NCBI GenBank assembly: GCA_028278405.1
Contig: JANQEK010000010.1
Location: 1 to 48,152 of the forward strand
Source of the DNA: Nitrospinaceae bacterium
GTDB taxonomy: Bacteria; Nitrospinota; Nitrospinia; Nitrospinales; Nitrospinaceae
Length of the DNA stretch: 48,152 nt
Reading direction: 5' to 3'
Shown here: positions 8,497-17,889 of the stretch, in pieces
Layout: every line of letters begins with the position of its first letter
Numbering within the stretch: the first letter of the stretch is position 1
Made by a program: the position numbers and the translations under genes
The notes under the pieces: generated by a model
Told to the model about the DNA's origin: nothing
What the model saw: only the letters and a program-made list of their open reading frames with translations
Database searches by the model: none

Positions 8497-9561
8497 TCAA
8501 TAAAACCCGAAAATAGGATAAATTAAATTTTTTAGTGTAGCAGATTCGGCCAGGGCCTTGGCTCCCTCCGATCCAATCTTGTTCTGCCCCAGGCGCAGAG
8601 ACTCCAGCTGAGCCATCGTTTGCGACCGGGCCAACGCCCGCGCACCGGCGTTGCCGATGTAGTTGAAATTCAAATCCAGGTTTTTCAGATTTTTCAAAAC
8701 CTTGGATTCCGCCAACGCTCGTGCTCCACGATCGGTAATACGATTCGCCGCTAGATGAAGGGAAACCAACTGCTTCAATTTGGGCGACCGGGCCAGGGAA
8801 ACCACAGCTTCGTCACTCAGGTTGTTGTTATTCAGGTTGAGTTCCCGAATATCTTCCAGATACGCCGAATCCAGCAACACCTTGAAACCGGAATCGCCGA
8901 TATAGTAATTCTCAAGGTTCCCCTGTACACCCTGAGTCTTCCAAAATTTTATCTTCTGCTGGAATCTAAAAATCTCCAATGCCCTGCGCCCGGCATCATT
9001 CAGAGGATTGTAAGACAACCCTAACCGCGCCAGGCGGGTCAAACCGGAAGAATGGGTCAGCGCTTGTGCACCGGCATCTCCCACCCGGTTGTAGTTCAGA
9101 TTCAATTCCAGCAGATTCGACAAATGCTTTGATTGCGCCAGGACCTTGGCCCCTGCGTTGCCAATCTGGTTCCGGTACAGATTCAGCACTTCTAGTTGGC
9201 TCAGCGATGCCGACTCCGCAAGATAACGTGCGCCTCGATCAGTCACCAGATTGTTTTCGATATACAACTCTTTCAGGTTTCCGAGATTAGAGGAAACAGC
9301 CAACGCATGCACACCCTCATCTCCAACGAAGCCTTTATAAATCTTGAGTACCCTCACGTTTTTCATCAGAGGGGACCGGGCCAACAGAACAGCACCTTGG
9401 TCTCCGATAATTTTTTCGTTCAGGCGCAGGATGTGAGGGTTTCGGCGCAGTTTCTTTTCAATATATTTTTCAAGCGCCTCGGGAGGCATCTGCTGTGCTG
9501 CTGCGAAAGAAAACAGAAACACAAACAGCAGACCCAGAGCCCGCCAACTTGGCTTACACAT
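8497..9561 (-). CDS. Secreted leucine-rich-repeat protein (ribonuclease-inhibitor-like)
   Basis: A 354-residue protein with a signal peptide (residues 1-~22: WRALGLLFVFLFSFAAA then Q). The rest is about eleven LRRs of ~24-28 residues with the pattern LxxLxLxxNxIGxxGAxALAxS, typical of the RNI-like subfamily. One irregular stretch (around residues 185-205, with a KFWKTQ segment) breaks the array. No enzymatic domain is visible; LRRs normally bind protein. It ends soon after the last repeat (IYPIFGFY), without a clear capping domain. Its stop lies inside the palindrome TTGATCAA. Confidence 0.85.
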   Translation of the reverse strand: MCKPSWRALGLLFVFLFSFAAAQQMPPEALEKYIEKKLRRNPHILRLNEKIIGDQGAVLLARSPLMKNVRVLKIYKGFVGDEGVHALAVSSNLGNLKELYIENNLVTDRGARYLAESASLSQLEVLNLYRNQIGNAGAKVLAQSKHLSNLLELNLNYNRVGDAGAQALTHSSGLTRLARLGLSYNPLNDAGRRALEIFRFQQKIKFWKTQGVQGNLENYYIGDSGFKVLLDSAYLEDIRELNLNNNNLSDEAVVSLARSPKLKQLVSLHLAANRITDRGARALAESKVLKNLKNLDLNFNYIGNAGARALARSQTMAQLESLRLGQNKIGSEGAKALAESATLKNLIYPIFGFY

Positions 9562-9636
9562 AACAATCTGTCAACTGGATAACGATATTGAATTTAAAAG
9601 GGTAACTGAACTTTAATCTTATTGTAACAAGGAAGG

Positions 9637-10653
9637 TTATTCTTTTTCAATCGCATTCAACCGTTTTTCCAGTTCCTGGATTTTACGGGACAACTCCGGT
9701 AATTTGGGCAAAAGAGTCGTGTACCGCTTCCAGGTCATGGCGGAAATCGCCGGTGAACCCCCATAAAAACCGGGCTCTGACAGATCTTTGTTGACCCCCG
9801 CCTGCGCCGCCACAATGACCTGATCGCCGATTGTCACATGGTCGGCCAACCCCACCTGACCGGCCAGAACGACATGATGCCCCAGTTTACAGGTACCGGC
9901 AATGCCCGCCTGGGAAACGATAATGGAGTGCGGCCCAATATCGCAGTTGTGTGCAATCTGCACCAGGTTATCGATTTTTGTTCCTTCTCCCACCACGGTT
10001 TCTCCGAACGCGGCGCGGTCGATACAGGTATTGGCCCCTACTTCCACATGATCCTCGATAACCACCCGGCCCACCTGGTTGATCTTAACGTGCCGCCCCT
10101 TTTCATCCGGTGTGTAGCCGAACCCGTCGGCACCAATCACCACTCCGGCGTGCAAAACGACATGATTTCCGATGACTGAATTCCGGTATACCGTGACATT
10201 GGCAAACAGGGTTGAATTGTTACCGATGCGGCATCCCTCGTGCACCACCACACCGGGATGCAGAACCGTGTTGTCGCCAATGACGACATCTTTCCCAAGG
10301 GCAACGAACGGGCTGATGGTAACGTCTTTCCCCAACTGTACGCCATCGGCGATGCAAGCGCTCTCATCGACTCCGGGTTGGGGCCGCGGTTCAGGGTGGT
10401 ATTCTGCCAGCAGTTTGGCAAATGCTAACGCGGGTGCGGGATGAACCACCTGCGCTTTGTCGGTTTCCATTTTCTTTGGAACGATCACAGCTGAAGCGTT
10501 GCAGGTTTTCAACTGGTCTTTAAATTTCTTATCGGCTAAAAACGTGATCTGGCCTTGCTCCGCCAGCTCCATACCGTTCACTCCGGTAATTTCGAGGGAA
10601 CCGTCCCCTTCGACAGTGCCGCCCAATCGTTCAGCGATTTCTTGCAATTTCAT
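9637..10653 (-). CDS. lpxD: UDP-3-O-acyl-glucosamine N-acyltransferase
   Basis: Adds the second 3-hydroxyacyl chain in lipid A synthesis. The 338-residue protein has the N-terminal uridine-binding domain (LQEIAERLGG, ITFLADKKF), a long hexapeptide-repeat left-handed beta helix (about residues 100-300), the catalytic-type His in IAHNCDIG, and a C-terminal helix (LPELSRKIQELEKRL). I chose the ATG at 10653, preceded by GAGAG at 7 bp, over a TTG two codons earlier. It follows lolD directly; the frequent partners bamA, skp, fabZ and lpxA are absent here. Confidence 0.97.
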   Translation of the reverse strand: MKLQEIAERLGGTVEGDGSLEITGVNGMELAEQGQITFLADKKFKDQLKTCNASAVIVPKKMETDKAQVVHPAPALAFAKLLAEYHPEPRPQPGVDESACIADGVQLGKDVTISPFVALGKDVVIGDNTVLHPGVVVHEGCRIGNNSTLFANVTVYRNSVIGNHVVLHAGVVIGADGFGYTPDEKGRHVKINQVGRVVIEDHVEVGANTCIDRAAFGETVVGEGTKIDNLVQIAHNCDIGPHSIIVSQAGIAGTCKLGHHVVLAGQVGLADHVTIGDQVIVAAQAGVNKDLSEPGFYGGSPAISAMTWKRYTTLLPKLPELSRKIQELEKRLNAIEKE

Positions 10654-10680
10654 AACCAACTCTCATGTTGTGGTTTGGAT

Positions 10681-11397
10681 TTATAAAATCAATTCCTTGC
10701 CAATGGGTTTGACCTGACCATCGGCCAATTGTAAAACCCGATCCAGGCTGCGCGCAATTTTCGCGCTGTGCGTCACGATCACAAAGGTTTGATTGATCTC
10801 TTCATTTAATTTCCGGGTCAGGTCCAGAAAATGTTCGCTGGCACGGGTATCCAGGTTACCGGTCGGTTCATCGGCCAGCAACAGTTCCGGCTGGTTGACG
10901 AGACTGCGGGCCAGGGCCACCCGCTGGGTTTCTCCTCCGGAAAGCTCACCGGGCTTGTGATGCAGCCGGTCTTTCAATCCCAGCAGGCCCAACAATTCTT
11001 CGGCCTTTTCCTGCACCGATTTTCTGTCGCGATTCGCGATCAATCCCGGAAACATCGTGTTCTCCAGCGCCGTAAAATCAGGCAGCAAATTAAACAATTG
11101 AAAAACGAAACCGATATGCCGATTACGGTACTCCTCCAGGTAATCGCTTCCCTGAGAAAAAATGTTCCGCCCTTTGAACAATACCTCACCCGCCGCTGGT
11201 CGGTCCAACCCTCCTAGAATGTGGAGCAGAGTGCTTTTCCCGGAACCGGAAGCACCGACAATTCCCAAAACTTCTCCCGAATGTACCTCCAGGCTGGCAT
11301 CCGCCAACACCTCAACCGCTTTTGTTTTGCTATTGTAGGATTTCGCCAGCCCGACGGCTGAGAGTAAAGGATCTATGTTCGCCAAGGATTTACTCAT
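10681..11397 (-). CDS. lolD: Lipoprotein-releasing ABC transporter ATPase LolD
   Basis: ATPase of the LolCDE complex, which extracts outer-membrane lipoproteins from the inner membrane and hands them to LolA. Walker A GASGSGKST, signature LSGGETQRVALARSL, Walker B LLLADEPTGNLD and the H-loop VTHS are all present. The ATG at 11397 overlaps the end of the lolC/E gene by 8 bp; a second ATG 12 bp further upstream would also work. A small hairpin (GATTT/AAATC) straddles the stop codon. Confidence 0.93.
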   Translation of the reverse strand: MSKSLANIDPLLSAVGLAKSYNSKTKAVEVLADASLEVHSGEVLGIVGASGSGKSTLLHILGGLDRPAAGEVLFKGRNIFSQGSDYLEEYRNRHIGFVFQLFNLLPDFTALENTMFPGLIANRDRKSVQEKAEELLGLLGLKDRLHHKPGELSGGETQRVALARSLVNQPELLLADEPTGNLDTRASEHFLDLTRKLNEEINQTFVIVTHSAKIARSLDRVLQLADGQVKPIGKELIL

Positions 11398-12670
11398 AAC
11401 GCAATCCATCCACAGGGTCCAGGCGGGAGGCTCGCCAGGCAGGATACAGGGAAGCCAGAAAACAAATCAGGATCGAAAACACGACAATCAGAAATGAATC
11501 GAACCACTGGATCTGGGAAGGCAGGGCATCCAGATAATAGACGTCCTCGGGGAACGCCTTGAAGTCAAACAACCATTCGATGAACCCAACAATCTCATTG
11601 AGGTTGGGGACAATGGTAAATCCAGCAATGCAACCCAGCGCCGTACCGCAGATTCCGATGATCAATCCCTGCATGCTGAAAATCTGCATGATGCTTCCCC
11701 GGGTCGCGCCCATGGATTTCAAAATAGCGATGTCTTTGGCCTTGTCCATGACTACCATGAACAATGTGCTGATGATGTTGAACGCGGCTACGAGGATAAT
11801 CAGAATCAAGATAATGAACATGGTGACTTTTTCCACTTTGAGCGCCGAGAAAAGATTTCGATTCATTTTCATCCAGTCTCGCGCAAAATAGGGTCTCCCC
11901 AGTTTCTCCTGAATCGCATCGGAAATTTTACCGGCTGCGTCGATATCATCCACTTTGATTTCGATGCCCGTAACCCTGTCACTGATTCCAAACAGGGACT
12001 GTGCGGAAGAAATGGAGATAAACGCCAGGTTGGCGTCATATTCATACATTTTCGATTCGAAAATCCCCACCACCTCCACCATTTTCATTTTGGGAATGAT
12101 GCCTAGCGGTGTCATGCGTACCGAAGGGGACATGATTCCAAGAATATCGCCGAGGTCAACACCCAGGGAGCGGGCAAGTTCCTTGCCAAGAATAATTCCC
12201 TTGCGCGAAACGCCCGAAGTCGCTTGAGACGAACTCGAGGGTGCGCGGTCAAGATAAGCAAGCTTCCCTTTTGTCAGGTTTTTCTGGAGATCAGATATGT
12301 TGGCTTCGCGCTCCGGATCAACACCGCGAACCACCACTCCGGAGTTTCTCTGCCCGAAGATCAACATGACCTGTTTGATAATAAACGGTGCTGCGTCTTT
12401 TACCTGAGGAACACTTTTAACCTGGCGTATGACGTTTTCATAATCTCTCATGCCACCACTCATCGGCTGAGTGACCACGATATGGCTGTTGGTTCCCAGA
12501 ATTTTATCGCGCAGGTTCTGGCCAAATCCTGTCATGACCGCAATCACCACGATCAGAGCCATAACACCTAACGCCACTCCACCCATAGAAATGAAAGTGA
12601 TGAGAGAAATGAATTTCTGGGATTTGCGGGAGCAGAGGTGACGCCAGCTGATTCGTAGTTCGTAGCTCAT
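11390..12670 (-). CDS. lolC: Lipoprotein-releasing ABC transporter permease LolC/LolE
   Basis: Inner-membrane permease for outer-membrane lipoprotein sorting. The 426-residue protein has the family start MSYELRISWRHL, one N-terminal membrane helix (ISLITFISMGGVALGVMALI), a ~220-residue periplasmic MacB-like domain, and three C-terminal helices of the FtsX domain (around residues 280-420). It ends inside the start of lolD. Only one permease is present, so it probably forms a homodimer with LolD, as in lineages with a single LolC/E. Confidence 0.93.
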   Translation of the reverse strand: MSYELRISWRHLCSRKSQKFISLITFISMGGVALGVMALIVVIAVMTGFGQNLRDKILGTNSHIVVTQPMSGGMRDYENVIRQVKSVPQVKDAAPFIIKQVMLIFGQRNSGVVVRGVDPEREANISDLQKNLTKGKLAYLDRAPSSSSQATSGVSRKGIILGKELARSLGVDLGDILGIMSPSVRMTPLGIIPKMKMVEVVGIFESKMYEYDANLAFISISSAQSLFGISDRVTGIEIKVDDIDAAGKISDAIQEKLGRPYFARDWMKMNRNLFSALKVEKVTMFIILILIILVAAFNIISTLFMVVMDKAKDIAILKSMGATRGSIMQIFSMQGLIIGICGTALGCIAGFTIVPNLNEIVGFIEWLFDFKAFPEDVYYLDALPSQIQWFDSFLIVVFSILICFLASLYPAWRASRLDPVDGLRYE

Positions 12671-12717
12671 GGGGCTCCGTGGAAAGGAATGGATAACCCG
12701 GCCCGGGCACCGGTTTT

Positions 12718-12733
12718 AACAGCTTAAACTGTT
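12718..12733 (-). other. Hairpin with the lysS stop codon in its loop
   Basis: On the minus strand AACAG-TTTAAG-CTGTT: a perfect 5-bp stem and 6-nt loop. The loop contains the TAA stop of lysS. No U-tract follows, so it is not a standard intrinsic terminator. Confidence 0.5.
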
Positions 12734-14238
12734 CCGGCTTCCTTTTTCAACTGCGGGAACAAAATAACATCGCGGATCGATTGGGCATCGGTGAACATCA
12801 TGGCAAGACGGTCGATTCCGATCCCTTCACCGGCGGTCGGCGGCAGGCCGTATTCCAGAGCTCGGATGAAGTCGTGGTCCATCCAATGCGCCTCTTCATC
12901 GCCCGCATCTTTTTGCTCCACCTGCTGTTCGAAGCGCTCTTTCTGGTCAATCGGATCGTTCAACTCGGTATAGGCATTGGCAAGCTCGCGCCGTCCGGCG
13001 AACAATTCGAAACGCTCCACCAGACTGGGATCATCTTCTTTCTTTTTGGATAGAGGTGACAGTTCCAGCGGATAATCGATAATGAACGTCGGCTGCACCA
13101 ACAACGGCTCCACAAAATGGTCGAACAGTTTGCCCAGCACCTTACCAAAGGTATCCCGTTTCTCCAGAAGCACTTTGTGCTCCAGGGCATACGCCACGGC
13201 GCTTTCCTGAGTGGCTACCGCCTCCGGCGGGATCTTGCCCACTTCGGTCAAAGATGCTTTGAACGTATGTACTCGAAAGGGTTGTGAGAAATCGATGGTC
13301 TCCTGCCGGGTTTCACCGTTTTCCTCATACGTGCAGGGAAAAACCTGCTTACCGAAAACCGTCTCCCCTATGTATCTGAACAATTCCTCGGTAAGCTGCA
13401 TCAAGTCCCGGTAATCGGCATACGCCGTATAAAACTCCAGCATGGTGAATTCCGGATTGTGTTCGGTGGAAATACCTTCATTGCGGAAGTTACGGTTGAT
13501 CTCATAAACCCGCTCGATTCCGCCCACCACCAGCCGCTTCAGGTAAAGCTCCGGAGCCACGCGCAGATACAAGTCCATGTCCAACGCATTGTGATGAGTC
13601 TCGAACGGTTTGGCGGTAGCGCCGCCGGGGATGGACTGCATCATCGGCGTTTCCACTTCCAGATAATTCCGGTCGTTGAGAAAATTCCGGATTGACTGGA
13701 TGATTTTACTGCGGGCAATAAAGACTTCCTTCACTTCCGGATTGACGATCAAATCAACATACCGCTGGCGGTACCTGAGCTCGACATCCTTGAGGCCGTG
13801 CCACTTTTCCGGAAGCGGCAAAAGCGACTTGGTCAGCAAAGTTATCTTTTTTGAAAAAATCGTCAGCTCACCGGTTTTGGTTTTGGACAACCTCCCTTCC
13901 ACTCCGATGAAATCGCCAATATCGAATTTGGAAAACAACTCATAGGAATCGGCGCCGATATCATCCTTTTTGATATACACTTGGATATTACCGCTGCCAT
14001 CTTTGATATTGCAAAAGGTCGTCTTGCCGTGTTTACGCCGGGTCATGATTCGTCCCGCGACAATGTATTCGCGCGGTGTTTCTTCCAGTTCCTCCTTCGA
14101 AAGCTCGTGGAATTCGTTGGTCAGATCCCCGATAAAGGCATTGACCTTGAACCGGTTAATGTAAGGATTGATTCCTTTTTCGCGAAACTCGACGATTTTA
14201 TCGCGGCGTAGTTTGAGCAGGTCTGTAGATTCTTCCAT
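12724..14238 (-). CDS. lysS: Lysyl-tRNA synthetase, class II
   Basis: Charges tRNA-Lys. The 504-residue length is normal. It has the N-terminal OB-fold anticodon-binding domain (residues ~55-150, with [16 protein letters not shown]), class II motif 2 ([19 protein letters not shown]) and motif 3 ([13 protein letters not shown]). It lies upstream of lolC/E-lolD-lpxD on the same strand; a lysS-lolC-lolD order is widespread in deltaproteobacteria. The stop codon is within a small hairpin loop. Confidence 0.98.
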   Translation of the reverse strand: MEESTDLLKLRRDKIVEFREKGINPYINRFKVNAFIGDLTNEFHELSKEELEETPREYIVAGRIMTRRKHGKTTFCNIKDGSGNIQVYIKKDDIGADSYELFSKFDIGDFIGVEGRLSKTKTGELTIFSKKITLLTKSLLPLPEKWHGLKDVELRYRQRYVDLIVNPEVKEVFIARSKIIQSIRNFLNDRNYLEVETPMMQSIPGGATAKPFETHHNALDMDLYLRVAPELYLKRLVVGGIERVYEINRNFRNEGISTEHNPEFTMLEFYTAYADYRDLMQLTEELFRYIGETVFGKQVFPCTYEENGETRQETIDFSQPFRVHTFKASLTEVGKIPPEAVATQESAVAYALEHKVLLEKRDTFGKVLGKLFDHFVEPLLVQPTFIIDYPLELSPLSKKKEDDPSLVERFELFAGRRELANAYTELNDPIDQKERFEQQVEQKDAGDEEAHWMDHDFIRALEYGLPPTAGEGIGIDRLAMMFTDAQSIRDVILFPQLKKEAGTV

Positions 14239-14326
14239 GAAACGTGTGCAGGATTTTAATTGTGGATTAGACGATCACGAAAACGGTATCGGTCATGAAC
14301 CGGTTTCGGTGGGTTTGGGTCCTTTC

Positions 14327-14342
14327 GCCCGGGTTACCGGGC
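14327..14342 (-). other. Hairpin with the rny stop codon in its loop
   Basis: Minus strand GCCCGG-TAAC-CCGGGC: a perfect 6-bp GC-only stem, and the tetraloop is the TAA stop of rny plus one base. GAAAGG follows, so there is no U-tract. Confidence 0.55.
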
Positions 14343-15920
14343 CATCTGGACGTAACGCGCTTCCCGGACCACCGTTATTTTGATCTCACCCGGATAGGTG
14401 ACTTCCTTTTCTATACGCTTGGCCACATCTTTAGAAAGCAGATTGGCTTCGTCGTCGGAGATATTGTCGGGAACAACAATGATGCGGACTTCCCGGCCCG
14501 CCTGAATGGCATACGTTTTTTCCACTCCCTTGAAAGAGTCGCCGATTTCTTCCAACTGACCCATTCGCTTCACATAGGTTTCCAGCATTTCCCGCCGTGC
14601 CCCAGGCCGTGAAGCGGAAATGGTATCACCTGCGGCAGTCAACACCGCATACAGGGATTCCGGCTCTACGTCTTCGTGATGCGATGCGATGGAGTTCACC
14701 ACATATTTGTGCTCGTTATATTTGTTGGCGATTTCCACACCCAGTTGTGTGTGGGTGCCGTCGGTGTAACGGTCGATGGCCTTGCCAATATCGTGAAGCA
14801 GACCGGACCGCTTGGCGAGTTGAACATCTAATCCCAACTCGGCAGCCATGGCACCACATACCCAGGCGACTTCCTTGACATGCTCGAGAACGTTTTGGGT
14901 GTAACTGGTCCGGTATTTGAGGCGTCCTAGCATTTTAACCATTTCGGGATGCACGTAGTCGACTCCGACTTCCATGACCGCCTGCTCTCCGGCTTCCTTG
15001 ATACCCTGGTTGATTTCTTTTTTACACTTTGCGACCACTTCCTCGATACGCCCGGGATGAATGCGTCCATCAAGAGTCAACTTTTCCAAAGCCCGCTTGG
15101 CAATTTCACGCCGAATAGGATCGAACCCGGAAAGCACGACAGCACCGGGAGTGTCGTCGATAATCAGATCGATACCGGTCGCCTGTTCCAAAGCACGGAT
15201 GTTTCTTCCTTCGCGGCCGATGATCCGGCCCTTGATTTCGTCATTCGGCAATTCCACCACGGAGACGGAGGACTCGGCCACATGGTCCGACGCCAGCCGT
15301 TGTACGGCTTGGGAGATAATTTTGCGCGCCTCATCCTCTGCATTATTTTTGGCGCTCTCTTCAATTTTTTTGACTTCCCGGGCTGCCTCCACCCGCGCCG
15401 TTTGAATCACCTGGTTCTTAATCGCCTCTTTGGCCTCCTCGGCAGAATAGGAACTGATTTCCTCCAGCCGTTTGATTTCGTCAGCGATCAACTGATCATA
15501 TTCTTTCTGCTTGGCGTCCAGTTTTTCCTGCTTTTCTTTCAGCTCCTGTTGTCTGCGCTCAAAATTTCTTTCGGCTTCCCGGTTTTTGTCTACCAGGGAA
15601 TTCAATTCGTTTTCTTTTTGGCGATTGTCTTTTTCTTTGTCGCGCAGTTCGGCCTGCTTGCTTTCGAGTTCTTTCTTGGCCTCACCGATCAGGGCAAGCT
15701 TCTGTTCTTTGGCATCGATCTCGGCTTCTTTCTTGAGCGTTTCCGATTCCCGTTCCGCTTCTTTGATGATTTTTTCGCCCAGAGCTTCCGCTTCTTTGAT
15801 CTGGAAGTCAGTAAAGATTTTGCGGAGGAAATACCCCAGCAGATACCCGGCCGCCAAAGCCAGGATAATCCCTATAATCAAGGTAATTAAGTTAACCTGA
15901 ACATTCTGGAAAGCTTCCAT
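14334..15920 (-). CDS. rny: Ribonuclease Y
   Basis: Membrane-bound endoribonuclease that starts bulk mRNA decay in bacteria with an RNase Y-type degradosome. The 528 residues show one N-terminal membrane helix (~10-30), a long coiled coil (~35-200), a KH domain ([23 protein letters not shown]) and an HD domain with LLHDIGKA. rny near zapA and fau is a common arrangement. With rnr at 20149 the window encodes both an endo- and an exonuclease of RNA turnover. The gene ends in a GC-rich hairpin whose loop is the stop codon. Confidence 0.98.
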   Translation of the reverse strand: MEAFQNVQVNLITLIIGIILALAAGYLLGYFLRKIFTDFQIKEAEALGEKIIKEAERESETLKKEAEIDAKEQKLALIGEAKKELESKQAELRDKEKDNRQKENELNSLVDKNREAERNFERRQQELKEKQEKLDAKQKEYDQLIADEIKRLEEISSYSAEEAKEAIKNQVIQTARVEAAREVKKIEESAKNNAEDEARKIISQAVQRLASDHVAESSVSVVELPNDEIKGRIIGREGRNIRALEQATGIDLIIDDTPGAVVLSGFDPIRREIAKRALEKLTLDGRIHPGRIEEVVAKCKKEINQGIKEAGEQAVMEVGVDYVHPEMVKMLGRLKYRTSYTQNVLEHVKEVAWVCGAMAAELGLDVQLAKRSGLLHDIGKAIDRYTDGTHTQLGVEIANKYNEHKYVVNSIASHHEDVEPESLYAVLTAAGDTISASRPGARREMLETYVKRMGQLEEIGDSFKGVEKTYAIQAGREVRIIVVPDNISDDEANLLSKDVAKRIEKEVTYPGEIKITVVREARYVQMAR

Positions 15921-15965
15921 TTTCTAACCCTCTACTTTCTATAGTAAAAATGAACCCTCCGCTCC

Positions 15966-16595
15966 CTAGTTACCGGAACAGTTCATCGTGGTTTTCTCAG
16001 TAATGACGGCGTTGACCCGGATATCGCTCTCATCTTGAGGAACAGCATCCAAAACCTGAAAATCAAACGCCAAAGCAATTCGGGGCACCTGAACACCCAA
16101 ACGGCTTAACAGCCGATCGTAGTACCCTTTGCCGTATCCGATTCGGCCCCCCTGCCGGTCAAACGCCAGACCGGGGGTCACCACCAGATCAACCTGATCT
16201 GGCGAAATAAAATTCAAATGTTCTTTTGCCGGTTCGCGTATCCCGAAAGGTCCCAACCGGAACTCGACTTCGGGACCGGGTAACTCCGAAACATGGAGTT
16301 CTTCCTTTTTCCGGTCGACTACCGGAACACAAACCCGTTTTCCCAATTCGAACGCGCGAACCAACAAATGATCCGTCTCGACTTCTCCGTCCTTGGAAAG
16401 GTAAATCAAAATCGTGTTCGCTTTTTTAAACTCTGTGAGACTCAACAGAGTCCCTACAATACTGACGCTTAGCGTGGCCCTTGTCTTCGGATCCTGGGAC
16501 GCGCGCTTTTTTAAAATTTCTTTTCGAATCGTTGCTTTCTGCCGAAACAGCGCTTCCGCGGTCACATCCGGTTTCCCAATCCTCCCTGAAGTCAT
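15966..16595 (-). CDS. fau: 5-formyltetrahydrofolate cyclo-ligase
   Basis: ATP-dependent conversion of 5-formyl-THF to 5,10-methenyl-THF. Family motifs: RQKATIRKEILKKR near the N-terminus, LIYLSKDGEVETDHLL, LVVTPGLAFDRQGGRIGYGKGYYDR, and the C-terminal LAFDFQVLDAVPQDESDIRVNAVITE. In gammaproteobacteria the homologue ygfA is co-transcribed with 6S RNA; here a 6S RNA lies upstream in the same orientation, behind zapA. The ATG at 16595 has no Shine-Dalgarno; a GTG ten codons in, downstream of GGGAGG, is an alternative. Confidence 0.93.
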   Translation of the reverse strand: MTSGRIGKPDVTAEALFRQKATIRKEILKKRASQDPKTRATLSVSIVGTLLSLTEFKKANTILIYLSKDGEVETDHLLVRAFELGKRVCVPVVDRKKEELHVSELPGPEVEFRLGPFGIREPAKEHLNFISPDQVDLVVTPGLAFDRQGGRIGYGKGYYDRLLSRLGVQVPRIALAFDFQVLDAVPQDESDIRVNAVITEKTTMNCSGN

Positions 16596-16962
16596 CCAGG
16601 AGGAATTCTTTGCAACTCCAGTCGATACACATTCGTTCTGGAACAGCCGGCTCTGCCGGACTTGCCCAAAAGAAAATCAACCGGTCGCTGGTTTCAAGAG
16701 AGGAATCAGATAAAAGCAGACTCAGCCCCTGGGCTGCAAGGTCAAACGGAATTGAAGGATATCAAGGAAAGATATGGGTTTTGACCCCTGGTCGACCCGG
16801 CGGGAGAAGGTCGAAATTTCAAGTACTCCAGAAAACACCACGTATCTATATCGATTAAAAACGTATCCTTGAATCGTGATCCGTTCATCATTGCCATTGC
16901 CATCATCCCATCAGGGCAGCCGATTCATACCCTCTACCTTCACGGCCATTGAAACAATTTGT
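16596..16962. other. 367-bp non-coding interval between 6S RNA and fau
   Basis: No convincing gene: the short open frames here lack ribosome-binding sites and recognisable motifs. On the minus strand there are hairpins: CAGCCC/GGGCTG and an overlapping GCAG/CTGC arm followed by TTTTAT (about 16712-16737), CCGGC-AGA-GCCGG (about 16646-16658), and GGG-TCAAAA-CCC (about 16776-16787). It could be a long leader of fau or hold an additional small RNA. Confidence 0.5.
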
Positions 16963-17155
16963 AAAAAAATGCTTCCCCGCGAATGCCGTGCAAAAATCAT
17001 TTTTTGAACCTGCCAAGGACAGGTGGGATCTCCGTAAACTGCTTCAGGCTTCCTCCGGGGAGGCATGCTCACCACAGCTAGTTTCGACCCCTGGTTTTAA
17101 TGTTGGCTCAAGAATTGATCTTGTACTCGAGCACCACAGGGAAGCACAATACCCC
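16963..17155 (-). ncRNA. ssrS: 6S RNA (SsrS), regulator of sigma70 RNA polymerase
   Basis: 6S RNA mimics an open promoter and sequesters housekeeping RNA polymerase. On the minus strand I see, in order: a 5' closing-stem strand TGCTTCCC (plus 17139-17146), TTGAGCCAACATT (central bubble, as in the E. coli TGAGCCGATATTT), the hallmark GGTGAGCATGCC (17062-17073) with its CCTCC/GGAGG apical hairpin followed by AAGCC, the 3' side hairpin ACCTG/CAGGT (17008-17024), and a closing GGGAAGCA followed by seven T. The length of ~190 nt matches the family (184 in E. coli). The position between zapA and fau is the classical one. The 5' end is uncertain by about 10 nt. Confidence 0.9.
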
Positions 17156-17169
17156 TTTTTCTACGGCAT

Positions 17170-17199
17170 ATCCTATCATAATTTCCGAAGCCCCCTCAA
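17170..17199 (-). promoter_or_regulatory. Possible promoter of 6S RNA
   Basis: Minus strand TTGAGG (17194-17199), an 18-bp spacer and TAGGAT (17170-17175), just downstream of the zapA stop. It predicts a 5' end near 17163. The match is modest. Confidence 0.3.
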
Positions 17200-17207
17200 G
17201 GGATAAC

Positions 17208-17540
17208 TCACTTGGCAGCCCCTCTGGAGGACTTGATCTGACTCAGTTCTTTTTCGACCATTTGCACCAAATGGCGGGCTTTTTGGTCCTCCTCCTTCTG
17301 GCCCGATTTTTTCTGCGCCATCTCCTTTTTCTGGGCCTCTTTTATTTCAAACAATTCTCCGGCAATATTCAAGGCGGTCAAAATAGCCAAATCAATCATC
17401 GATGGTTTCGTTTTACTGCCCGATAATTCGTGCATCCTTTCGTCCACATAATCCGCCAGATCCTGTGGACTGACATCGGACAAATCGGTTTTGATATTAT
17501 AGGTTTTCCCGTAAACGGTGATCCGGCTTTTTTCAGTCAT
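17208..17540 (-). CDS. zapA: Cell division protein ZapA
   Basis: Small FtsZ-bundling protein of the division ring. The 110-residue product has the ZapA core (ITVYGKTYNIKTDLS, YVDERMHEL, the LAILTALNIAGELFEI helix) and a C-terminal coiled coil rich in K/E. It lies 5 bp after the ZapB-like gene and upstream of 6S RNA. The C-terminal ~40 residues are lysine-rich beyond the usual domain. Confidence 0.92.
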   Translation of the reverse strand: MTEKSRITVYGKTYNIKTDLSDVSPQDLADYVDERMHELSGSKTKPSMIDLAILTALNIAGELFEIKEAQKKEMAQKKSGQKEEDQKARHLVQMVEKELSQIKSSRGAAK

Positions 17541-17545
17541 AGGAT

Positions 17546-17827
17546 TTAGGGAGCGTCACCGATTTTTTCGATTCCCGCCAAAAGGTTCTTCACAGTATTC
17601 CGGATTTTACTCTGATCCTTTTCTAACTGTTTGTGTGCACTTTCCAGTTTTCCCAATCGTTCGATCTTGCCCTGCAGGCTTGCCCCGTTTTTCTGGGCAC
17701 GCTCCAAATCCGAACGGAAAACTTTTAGCTCCTTCTGCAAACGCTGATTATCTTCACGCAACTGCCGGGTTTCATCGACCAACTTGGGGATCAATTCTTC
17801 CAGCTTGTCTATGGGGTTCTTGGGCAT
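17546..17827 (-). CDS. ZapB-like coiled-coil protein
   Basis: A 93-residue, almost entirely coiled-coil protein (heptads from IDKLEELIPKLVDETRQLREDNQRL to the NTVKNLLAGI helix). Small coiled-coil genes immediately upstream of zapA are commonly annotated as ZapB-like and are thought to join ZapA at the division ring. The role rests on context and composition, not on a catalytic motif. It begins 69 bp after pheT and ends 5 bp before zapA. Confidence 0.7.
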   Translation of the reverse strand: MPKNPIDKLEELIPKLVDETRQLREDNQRLQKELKVFRSDLERAQKNGASLQGKIERLGKLESAHKQLEKDQSKIRNTVKNLLAGIEKIGDAP

Positions 17828-17889
17828 GGGCGAATCCTACCATCGCCGCCGGAAGGTGTCAATCCACCTTAACAATAGCCCGGGTTGGA

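Noticed and set aside
14949-15890. A 313-codon plus-strand frame over rny, rich in Phe/Leu
   Set aside because: It is the complement of the Lys/Glu-rich RNase Y coiled coil, which always yields Phe/Leu-rich antisense frames; not a membrane protein gene.
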